Shown here: piece after piece, positions 13,917-20,720 of the stretch
How positions within the stretch are numbered: position 1 is the first letter of the stretch
Layout of the letters: every line of letters begins with the position of its first letter
Source of the DNA: CAZKCI01 sp964551475
Lineage (GTDB): Bacteria; Auribacterota; Erginobacteria; Erginobacterales; CAZKCI01
Direction: 5' to 3'
NCBI GenBank assembly: GCA_964551475.1
Contig: CAZKCI010000049.1
Location: forward strand, 1-35,027
Length of the DNA stretch: 35,027 bases
Made by a program: the position numbers and the translations under genes
The notes under the pieces: model-generated
What the model saw: the letters and a program-made list of their open reading frames with translations, nothing else
What the model was told of the DNA's origin: nothing
Databases searched by the model: none

Positions 13917-16160
13917 GTGAAAACCATCCGCATTCGCCGAGTAGACGATGAAAACCTGCCGGTGAACCGCGCCGCGGTCCGCCGGGCGCAGGAGATCCTG
14001 CGCGCCCACTTCTCCTCCGTCCCCGAGGACGAGATCGAACGGCTGGGGGAGAAGCTCCGCAGCCCCTTCCAGCAGCGCTTCCGCTCCGTTCTGTTCGCGG
14101 CCGAGACGGCACCCGGCCGCTGCGCCGGCTTCGCCCTCCTCTATCACGATCCCGTCGCCGACTTCTGTTTCCTCGACTACCTTTCCTCGGAAAAGGGGTT
14201 CGCGGCGGCGGCGGCGGAGCGGGCGCTCTACCGCCGGGCGCGACAGGAAGCCTCGGCCCTGAGCGCCCGGGGCCTTTTTCTGGAATGCCTTCCCGATGAG
14301 AAAGCCCTCTGCCCGGACCAGGCGGCATGGCGAAAGAATCGGGCCGCCCTGCGCTTCTTCGAGTCGTTCGGCGCCCGGCCGATCGTCAACACCCGCTACG
14401 GCGCGCCGCGCGATCCGCCCGACATCGCCTTGCCCTATCTGGTCGCGGACGATCTCGGCCGAAGAGCGGGACTCGAACTCGACTTTGTCCGGCGCGCGGT
14501 ACGCGCCATCCTGAAGCGCCGGTCGGCACACCGTTTTCCGACGGAACGGATCTCCTCCACGGTAGAGTCGTTTGCCGACGATCCGGTCCGCCTCCGCCCC
14601 TACCGCTACGGCGACGGGCCGGCGGAGCTGCGGCGGGTCGACCCCCCCGCCAGCGAACCGGCCGTCCTGGTGGTGAGCGACCCCGCTCTCCCCCTTCCCG
14701 GCCCCGGGACGCGCCGGGGAAACGCGGCGGACGCCCTGCACGTTCTCCTCTCCACCACCGGCTCAAAACGGCTTTTCCGCCGGCGGGCGGCTCAGTCCTT
14801 CCCGGAGAAACACCTGTCCGCCGTCCATGCGCCGGAGCTGATCGCCCATCTCCGCCAGGCCGGGCGAGAGATCAAGCGCGATCAATCGCCCGTCCCCTTC
14901 GTCTTCCCCGGTCCCGTCTCCGAACGCCTCCCCCGCGCCTACCTCGCCCGATCCGGACGTTATTGCCCGGACACGCTGACCCCCTTGTGGCGGGGAGTGT
15001 ACCGCGCCGCCCGTTCCGCCACGGACGGTTCGCTCACCGCCGCCCGGGCCCTGACCGAAGGGGAGAAAGCCGCCTACGCGCTGGTCCGCCCGCCCGGACA
15101 CCACGCCGAGCGCGAACGCTGCGCCGGCGGCTGCTATTTCAACAACGCCGCCGTCGCCGGACACTATCTGAGCGCTTTCGGGAAGGTGGCCATCCTCGAC
15201 CTCGACGGACGACACGGCAACGGGCTCCAGGAGATCTTTTACCGCCGCGCCGACGTCCTCACCGTCTCCCTGCACGCTCATCCCCGATGCGCCTACCCGT
15301 ATTTCTCCGGGTTCGAGGACGAGCGGGGCGAGGGGCCGGGCGAGGGTTTCAACCTGAACCTGCCCCTGGGACCGCAAACCGACGGGAAAGCCTATCGGCG
15401 GGCGCTGGAGCGGGGGCTCCGGGCGATCCTCGACTTCAAACCGGGTTTCCTGATCGTCGCTCTCGGCTTCGAAGGGCCGGCCGGCCGGCGGCCTTTCCCG
15501 CCCGGGGAATATTTCGCCCGCGGGGAGATGATCGCCGAAATGGGCGTGCCCGTCCTGGTCACGCAGGAAGGAGGGAAGGGCGGTCGCCTTCTCGGTAAGA
15601 ACGCCCGCGCTTTCTTCGCCGGTCTCCTCTCCCGCCCCGACTCCTCCCTCCTCTCCCGGCGCTTCGAGCGGAGGGGGGAGGACCGGCTTTCCTTCCGCTA
15701 CGAGGTCCGGACGGAGGACCGCAGCCGGATCCGCGAGATCGTGGAGGCGACCGCGGTCTTCAACCCGGCCGAGATCGAGATGGCGGTGGAGCTCGCCGAC
15801 GACCGCCTCGCCCAGGGGCCGGCCAGCGGCTACCATTTCGTCTTCGCCGACTACCGGGAGTCGACGATCGGCTACTCCTGCTATGGGCCGATCGACGGGA
15901 CCGTCGGGTCCTTCGACCTCTACTGGATCGCCGTCCACCCCGACTCCCAGGGGAAGGGCTGGGGGCGCGACCTCCTCAAGGAGACGGAACGGAGAATCCG
16001 GGCGCTGGGGGGGACGCGGATCTACATCGACACCTCCAACCGCCCCCACTACGCCGAGACCCGGGCTTTCTACGAGTCCGGCGGCTATCGCCTGGCCGCC
16101 CTCCTCGACGACTTCTACGCCAAAGGCGACGCCAAGACGATCTACTGCAAGGAGCTGTAA
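13917..16160 (+). CDS. GNAT / HDAC-like / GNAT three-domain fusion with an altered deacetylase site
   Basis: A 747-residue protein from GTG 13917, the earliest start after the hairpin. Domains: an N-terminal GNAT-like region (about 1-185), a linker, a region resembling the histone deacetylase/acetylpolyamine amidohydrolase family (about 280-570), and a C-terminal GNAT domain (about 580-747) with acetyl-CoA loop QGKGWG (678-683). In the HDAC-like part RPPGHHA keeps both catalytic histidines (H395, H396) and YFNNAAVAG is present. The zinc ligands and catalytic tyrosine are changed: DLDGRHGNG (428-436) has R432 where the His ligand belongs, LGFEG has E519 for the third-ligand Asp, and EGGK has K554 for the catalytic Tyr. 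It is therefore probably not a normal zinc deacetylase. It may be a ligand-binding or regulatory domain paired with acetyltransferases. Targets are unknown. Confidence 0.82.
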   Translation: MKTIRIRRVDDENLPVNRAAVRRAQEILRAHFSSVPEDEIERLGEKLRSPFQQRFRSVLFAAETAPGRCAGFALLYHDPVADFCFLDYLSSEKGFAAAAAERALYRRARQEASALSARGLFLECLPDEKALCPDQAAWRKNRAALRFFESFGARPIVNTRYGAPRDPPDIALPYLVADDLGRRAGLELDFVRRAVRAILKRRSAHRFPTERISSTVESFADDPVRLRPYRYGDGPAELRRVDPPASEPAVLVVSDPALPLPGPGTRRGNAADALHVLLSTTGSKRLFRRRAAQSFPEKHLSAVHAPELIAHLRQAGREIKRDQSPVPFVFPGPVSERLPRAYLARSGRYCPDTLTPLWRGVYRAARSATDGSLTAARALTEGEKAAYALVRPPGHHAERERCAGGCYFNNAAVAGHYLSAFGKVAILDLDGRHGNGLQEIFYRRADVLTVSLHAHPRCAYPYFSGFEDERGEGPGEGFNLNLPLGPQTDGKAYRRALERGLRAILDFKPGFLIVALGFEGPAGRRPFPPGEYFARGEMIAEMGVPVLVTQEGGKGGRLLGKNARAFFAGLLSRPDSSLLSRRFERRGEDRLSFRYEVRTEDRSRIREIVEATAVFNPAEIEMAVELADDRLAQGPASGYHFVFADYRESTIGYSCYGPIDGTVGSFDLYWIAVHPDSQGKGWGRDLLKETERRIRALGGTRIYIDTSNRPHYAETRAFYESGGYRLAALLDDFYAKGDAKTIYCKEL

Positions 16161-16170
16161 ACCACAAAAA

Positions 16171-16238
16171 GCATAGAGCAAAGAGCATAGCGCATGGAGC
16201 CCGGCTAAGCGGCTCTATGCGCTATGCTCTATGCCCTA
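16171..16238. repeat. Heptamer-repeat hairpin, GCATAGA/TGCTCTA type
   Basis: Left arm: heptamers GCATAGA, GCAAAGA, GCATAGC, GCATGGA (16171-16198). Loop. Right arm: GGCTCTA, TGCGCTA, TGCTCTA, TGCCCTA (16211-16238). The arms are largely complementary; the best part, GAGCATAGCGCAT (16183-16195) against ATGCGCTATGCTC (16217-16229), is perfect. The element starts 10 nt after the fusion-gene stop and ends 2 nt before the AAGGAG of the phosphofructokinase gene, so it could act as a terminator or a translational control hairpin. Confidence 0.85.
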
Positions 16239-16253
16239 TAAGGAGATCTGACC

Positions 16254-17348
16254 ATGACCGCGAAGATCCGCAAGATCGGCATACTCACCGGCGGGGGCGA
16301 CTGCCCCGGCCTGAACGCCGTCATCCGGGCGGTGACCAAGAAGGCCATCACCGAGCACGGCTGGGAGGTGACCGGATTCCTCGACGGCTTCCATGGCCTG
16401 GTCAACAACCGCACGCGGAAGCTCGATTACAGCGACGTCTCCGGGATATTGACCGAGGGGGGAACGGTCCTGGGCACATCCAAGACCGTCAATCCCTATC
16501 ACTATGCGATCCGGCAGGGAGAAAAGATTATCTTCCGCGATCTCTCCCGGCGGGCGATCGCCAACGTCCGCCGCCAAAAGCTTGACGCCCTGATCGTGGT
16601 CGGCGGCGACGGGACGCTCGGCATCGCCAACCACCTCAACGAGGACGGCCTCCCGGTGGTGGGCGTCCCCAAAACCATCGACAACGACCTCAAGGGGACG
16701 GACGTCACCGTCGGCTTCTACTCGGCGGTGCGGATCGCCACCGACGCCATCGACAACCTCCACGCCACCGCCGAATCCCTGCACCGGGTGATCATCCTCG
16801 AGGTGATGGGCCACCGGACCGGCTGGATCGCCCTCTTCGCGGGGATCGCGGGCGGAGGGGACGTCATCCTCCTCCCCGAGATCCCCTTCGACGTCGCCTC
16901 CGTGGCCCGGACACTCCTCAAGCGCAGCCGGGTGGGCAAAAAGTTCAGCATCGTGGTGGTGGCGGAGGGGGCCCATCCCCAAGGGGGCGGGGAAGTGGTC
17001 CGCGAGATGGTCAAGGAGAGCCAGGACCCGGCCCGACTGGGAGGGATCGGCTTCGTCCTGGCCGCGGAAATCAAGAAGATCACATCACTCGACACCCGGG
17101 TGGTGGTCCTGGGCCACCTCCAGCGGGGCGGGCCGCCGACGTCCTTCGACCGCGTGCTCGCCACCCGCTTCGGGGTGGAGGCGGTCGGCTTGATCGCCGC
17201 CGGACGCTTCGGGCGGATGGCGATCGCCCAGGGGAGCCGGGTCATGAGCGCCCCCCTGAAAGCGGCGGCCGGCGGCTGCCGGACGATCCCCCCCGGACTC
17301 CCCCTGATCGCCGCCGCCCGCTCGGTGGGGACGAGCTTCGGGGACTGA
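16254..17348 (+). CDS. pfkA: 6-phosphofructokinase
   Basis: A 364-residue enzyme phosphorylating fructose 6-phosphate in glycolysis. Seen: phosphate-donor loop TGGGDCPGLNAVIRAV (12-27), GGDGT (117-121), the catalytic block PKTIDNDL (139-146) with its two aspartates, EVMGHRTGWIA, and a C-terminal GHLQRGGPPTSFDR. AAGGAG lies 9 nt before the ATG. At the two positions that separate donor types (E. coli 104 and 124) it has Gly, as in ATP-dependent enzymes, and Lys, as in PPi-dependent enzymes. This mixed pattern is known from ATP-using actinobacterial PFKs, so ATP is the more likely donor. PPi cannot be excluded. Confidence 0.9.
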   Translation: MTAKIRKIGILTGGGDCPGLNAVIRAVTKKAITEHGWEVTGFLDGFHGLVNNRTRKLDYSDVSGILTEGGTVLGTSKTVNPYHYAIRQGEKIIFRDLSRRAIANVRRQKLDALIVVGGDGTLGIANHLNEDGLPVVGVPKTIDNDLKGTDVTVGFYSAVRIATDAIDNLHATAESLHRVIILEVMGHRTGWIALFAGIAGGGDVILLPEIPFDVASVARTLLKRSRVGKKFSIVVVAEGAHPQGGGEVVREMVKESQDPARLGGIGFVLAAEIKKITSLDTRVVVLGHLQRGGPPTSFDRVLATRFGVEAVGLIAAGRFGRMAIAQGSRVMSAPLKAAAGGCRTIPPGLPLIAAARSVGTSFGD

Positions 17349-17358
17349 GAAATCCGGA

Positions 17359-17429
17359 GGGTAGAGAGTAGAGGATAGGGGGTAGCGGGTAGAGGATAGA
17401 GGGTAGGGTAGAGGATAGAGGGTAGGGTA
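17359..17429. repeat. Heptamer tandem repeat, GGRTAGR, about ten copies
   Basis: Heptamers GGGTAGA, GAGTAGA, GGATAGG, GGGTAGC, GGGTAGA, GGATAGA, GGGTAGG, then a 5-nt unit GTAGA, then GGATAGA, GGGTAGG and GTAC. It is purine-rich on this strand and starts 11 nt after the pfkA stop. Unlike most of the other spacers it has no complementary arm. The same word appears inverted at 6676-6710. Confidence 0.85.
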
Positions 17430-17441
17430 CAGGCGAGACCG

Positions 17442-17732
17442 GCGGATCCGCAGGCCCGGATCGCGGCCCATATCTTTGTCGCCTTTCTGGCCTACTGCCT
17501 GCATGCCACGCTCCGGGAGACATTGCGGCAGAAAGCCCCCGGCCTGACGGTGCGGCAGCTATTGGACACCCTGGGGGCCATGCAGATGCTGGACGTGCAT
17601 TTCCCGACCAGCGACGGGAGGGAGCTGATCTTCACCCGCTACACGCAGCCGGAGAAGGAGCAGCAGCTGCTGCTCGCCCAGCTGGGAGGGACGCTCCCGG
17701 AACATGCCGCCGCCGCGGATCACTGCAAAAAG
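17442..17732 (+). pseudogene. C-terminal remnant of a transposase (IS1634/IS4-like)
   Basis: An open frame, with no start codon at its left end, reads RIAAHIFVAFLAYCLHATLR, then APGLTVRQLLDTLGAMQM, DVHFPTSDGRELIFTRYT and a final LPEH. This is the pattern of the C-terminus of DDE transposases of the IS1634 type (H-I-F-x-A-F-L-A-Y, then L-x-x-I-Q-M-x-D-V-x-x-P-T). The upstream part, including the catalytic DDE residues, is gone, cut off at the heptamer repeat. The sequence beyond 17732 up to the palindrome at 17867 shows no further similarity I can name; it may contain the right end of the insertion sequence. Confidence 0.7.
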
Positions 17733-17866
17733 AGCGGTCGAGATGTAGTACAGACCTTGGGGAAGGTTTTGCTGATTTCCCAGGGGTTACGACACGAAGC
17801 AGGTCCCAGTTGCGAAAGTCGGGTTAATCCCCAGTGTGGTGTTCCGGAAATACCTTGTCCGGATTG

Positions 17867-17954
17867 GTCATTGCGAGCGAGAGCGAAGCAATCTCAATCG
17901 GTTGCACTCCGCAAGAGATTGCTTCGTCGTCCCTTCGGGCCTCCTCGCCAGGAC
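17867..17954. repeat. Palindromic intergenic repeat, TGTCATTGCGAG type, diverged copy
   Basis: GTCATTGCGAG (17867-17877) and GAGCGAAGCAATCTC (17881-17895) face GAGATTGCTTCG (17926-17937) and a degenerate right end CTCGCCAGGAC (17944-17954). The copy at 32-112 has the intact right end CTCGCAATGAC, so this one has drifted. Together with the transposase remnant and the heptamer repeat it fills the 696-nt stretch between pfkA and mnmG. No intact gene lies there. Confidence 0.7.
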
Positions 17955-18044
17955 ACGCTTATGCAAGTTACTTGCCAGACGGCACCTGAGTATCCTCGTG
18001 CGAGAGAGCCCCCGCAGAAGATATAATGGCCCGGCGATCCATCC

Positions 18045-19907
18045 ATGAAAACGCGCGACGACTACGAAATCATCGTCATCGGCGCCGGCCACGCCGGCTG
18101 CGAGGCGGCCCTCTCCGCCGCTCGGATGGGCTGCCGGACGCTCCTCCTCACCATGAACCTCGACACCGTGGGCTTCATGTCCTGCAACCCGGCGATCGGC
18201 GGTCTGGCCAAGGGCCAGCTGGTCAAGGAGATCGACGCCCTGGGCGGGGAAATGGGGAAGGCCGCCGACGTCTCCGCGATCCAGTTCCGCCGTCTCAACA
18301 CCCGCAAGGGCCCCGCCGTCCAGGCCAGCCGGGCCCAGGTCGACCGGCAGGAGTATCGACTGGCGATGAAGGAGCGGGTCGAATCCTGCGTAAACCTGCA
18401 TCTGGAACAGGGTTCGGCCGCCCGCCTGGTTTTCCAGGGCAAAAAACTCGCCGGCGTGGAGACCGACATCGGCCGCTTTATCTCCGCCCGCCGCGTCGTC
18501 ATCACGCCGGGAACTTTTCTCAACGGGCTTATCCACATCGGGCTTGATCACTTCCCGGGCGGACGCCTGGGAGATTTTCCCTCGGTCGCTCTCTCCCGCG
18601 CTCTCCGGAAACTAGGCTTCCGGATGGGCCGTTTCAAGACCGGGACCTGCCCGCGCCTGGACGGGAGAACGATCGATTTCTCCCGATTGGAAGTACAGCC
18701 CGGCGAGCCGAACCCCGTCCCTTTCTCCTTCTCCTCGCCCGCCTGGGAGCGGAAACAGATCCCCTGCCACATCACCTACACCAACGCCCGGACCCACCGC
18801 ATCATCCGTTCGGGTCTCGACCGCTCGCCCCTCTACTCCGGCGTGATCAAGGGGCGGGGAGTCCGCTACTGCCCCTCGATCGAAGACAAGGTGGTCAAAT
18901 TCTCCGACAAGGAACGCCATCATATCTTCCTGGAGCCGGAGGGAAGGCATACCGTCGAATATTACCCGAACGGCATTTCGACCAGTCTCCCGCTGGACAT
19001 TCAGAAGAAGATGGTGAGAAGCATCGCGGGGCTGGAGGAGACGGAGATCATCCGCCCCGGCTACGGCATCGAGCACGACTATGTCGATCCCACCGAGCTC
19101 AGGCCTACGCTGGAGACCAAACGCATCAGGGGCCTCTACCTCGCCGGACAGATCAACGGAACGACCGGCTACGAGGAAGCGGCCGCCCAGGGTTTGATCG
19201 CCGGGATCAACGCCGCCCTGGCGGCGCGGGGCGAGGCGCCCTTCACACTCGATCGTTCCGAGGCCTATATCGGCGTCCTCATCGATGACCTGGTGACCAA
19301 AGGGACGAACGAGCCCTACCGGATGTTCACCTCGCGCGCCGAATACCGCCTTCTCCTCCGTGAGGATAACGCCGACGCGCGGCTGCGCGAGCGCGGCTAC
19401 CGCCTCGGTTTGGCGGAAAGGAGCGAATGGCTTAAAACTCGGGCGAAGATGAAGGCGGTGGCAGGGGAGATAAAACGGCTGGAGGCGATCCGGATTCAGC
19501 CCACCGCCGCGATCAAGCGGAAGCTCAAGCGGATGAAATCGGGCGAAATCAAGAAAACCACCAGTTTGAAGGAGCTCCTCCGCCGTCCCGAGCTCTCCTG
19601 GGGCCGTCTCGCTGTTTTCGATCGGGAGCGGCCGGATCTTGAATGCTCTGTCGTGGAGGAGGCGGAAATCCAGGTGAAATACGAGGGTTTCCTGAAACGC
19701 CAGCGGGAAGACGTGGAAAGGTTCAGGGAGATCGAGCGGATCCGCATCCCCCCGACGTTTTGCTATCGCGGTCTCCCCGGTCTCTCCCGCGAGGTTCAGG
19801 AGAAGCTCGCCGAATTTCAGCCGGTCTCTCTCGGCCAGGCCTCCCGCATCTCCGGCATCACACCGGCGGCCATATCGATTCTCATGGTATGCTTGCGCAA
19901 GGCATGA
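18045..19907 (+). CDS. mnmG: tRNA uridine 5-carboxymethylaminomethyl modification enzyme MnmG
   Basis: A 620-residue FAD-dependent enzyme that, with the GTPase MnmE, installs the 5-carboxymethylaminomethyl group (from glycine) at the wobble uridine of certain tRNAs in the cytoplasm. Seen: FAD-binding VIGAGHAGCEAALSAARMG near the N-terminus, then the hallmark block SCNPAIGGLAKGQLVKEIDALGGEMGK. SRAQVDRQEYR, GTFLNGLIHIG, AGQINGTTGYEEAAAQGLIAGINAA and TSRAEYRLLLREDNADARL follow. The length is normal and the start codon follows the family pattern. No mnmE is in view. The gene stands alone on the plus strand after the transposase remnant. Confidence 0.96.
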   Translation: MKTRDDYEIIVIGAGHAGCEAALSAARMGCRTLLLTMNLDTVGFMSCNPAIGGLAKGQLVKEIDALGGEMGKAADVSAIQFRRLNTRKGPAVQASRAQVDRQEYRLAMKERVESCVNLHLEQGSAARLVFQGKKLAGVETDIGRFISARRVVITPGTFLNGLIHIGLDHFPGGRLGDFPSVALSRALRKLGFRMGRFKTGTCPRLDGRTIDFSRLEVQPGEPNPVPFSFSSPAWERKQIPCHITYTNARTHRIIRSGLDRSPLYSGVIKGRGVRYCPSIEDKVVKFSDKERHHIFLEPEGRHTVEYYPNGISTSLPLDIQKKMVRSIAGLEETEIIRPGYGIEHDYVDPTELRPTLETKRIRGLYLAGQINGTTGYEEAAAQGLIAGINAALAARGEAPFTLDRSEAYIGVLIDDLVTKGTNEPYRMFTSRAEYRLLLREDNADARLRERGYRLGLAERSEWLKTRAKMKAVAGEIKRLEAIRIQPTAAIKRKLKRMKSGEIKKTTSLKELLRRPELSWGRLAVFDRERPDLECSVVEEAEIQVKYEGFLKRQREDVERFREIERIRIPPTFCYRGLPGLSREVQEKLAEFQPVSLGQASRISGITPAAISILMVCLRKA

Positions 19908-19954
19908 TTTTATAACTCACTGAGGAACAGCGCCTTGCGATCAATGAAATCGGA

Positions 19955-19986
19955 AACACTTTCATTCCGATCGGAATGAAAGTGTT
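19955..19986. promoter_or_regulatory. 32-bp perfect palindrome upstream of the QueG-like gene
   Basis: AACACTTTCATTCCGA followed by its exact reverse complement, centred between 19970 and 19971, with no mismatch and no loop. It lies 47 nt after the mnmG stop and 65 nt before the next start codon. No T-run follows on either strand, so it is not a standard terminator. The loop-free symmetry suits a dimeric repressor site or a cruciform. The word differs from the other spacer repeats. Confidence 0.6.
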
Positions 19987-20035
19987 ATGATGGCATTATC
20001 GCAGAACAACCGCTCAGGCCTAATGATAAATATCG

Positions 20036-20053
20036 TATAATATAGTATATTAT
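20036..20053 (+). promoter_or_regulatory. Candidate -10 box and small palindrome at the QueG-like start codon
   Basis: TATAAT (20036-20041) lies 10 nt before ATG 20052, and there is no purine-rich ribosome-binding site in between. ATAATATA-G-TATATTAT (20037-20053) is a perfect palindrome that overlaps the start codon. If the -10 box is used, the transcript would start at or within a few bases of the ATG, so the mRNA would be leaderless or nearly so. No clear -35 box is visible. Confidence 0.35.
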
Positions 20054-20720
20054 GGACAACAAATACATCGGTCAAATCGCCGAATTGGCATCAGAGATCG
20101 GTTTCTGCCTATTCGGCGTTGCGGACATCCGGGAGATCAAGGGGTCATTCCTAGAGCTGGCGCCGGAGACCCTAGCGCGATTTGACCGCGCGATCTCTCT
20201 CGCCGTCCGACTCTCCGAGGCCGTGGTCGACGACATTGTCGACCATCCCACGCCCCTCTACCTCCACCACTACCGCCAGGCCAACGCCTTCCTGGACCGG
20301 GGGGCCTTCGAGATCGCCCGGCGCATCCAGGAGATGGGGCGGAAAGCCCTCCCGATCGCCGCTTCCCAGCTTGTCGACTGGAAGAAACAGCAAGGCCATC
20401 TCTCCCACAAAGAGATAGCGCGAAGGGCGGGACTGGGCTGGATCGGGAGGAGCAATCTACTGGTGACTCCCCAGTTCGGCGCCCGGGTGAGGTTGGTCAC
20501 CGTCCTTACGGATCTCCCGTTGGAAGCGGGTTCCCCCTTGCCCGATGATTGCGGGAAATGCGGGAAATGCCTCGCGGCCTGTCCAGCGGGGGCGATCAAG
20601 GAACGGCGGGAGGATTTCGACCACGTAAAGTGCTACGAACAGCTCAAGCTCTTCAAGAACAAGTTCAACATCCCCCACCACATCTGCGGCCTCTGCGTCA
20701 AGGCCTGTCCGATCGGATGA
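20052..20720 (+). CDS. Short QueG-like protein with two [4Fe-4S] motifs
   Basis: A 222-residue protein related to epoxyqueuosine reductase and other 'double cluster' ferredoxin-like reductases. Seen: a conserved middle KEIARRAGLGWIGRSNLLVTPQFGARVRLVTVLTDLPL as in QueG. CGKCGKCLAACPAGAI and CGLCVKACP then provide eight cysteines for two [4Fe-4S] clusters. QueG itself is about 350-380 residues with a cobalamin-binding N-terminal region and often a HEAT-like tail. This protein ends right after the second cluster, so it is probably a paralogue with another redox role rather than the tRNA enzyme. Its TGA directly abuts the stop of the convergent gene. Confidence 0.7.
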   Translation: MDNKYIGQIAELASEIGFCLFGVADIREIKGSFLELAPETLARFDRAISLAVRLSEAVVDDIVDHPTPLYLHHYRQANAFLDRGAFEIARRIQEMGRKALPIAASQLVDWKKQQGHLSHKEIARRAGLGWIGRSNLLVTPQFGARVRLVTVLTDLPLEAGSPLPDDCGKCGKCLAACPAGAIKERREDFDHVKCYEQLKLFKNKFNIPHHICGLCVKACPIG

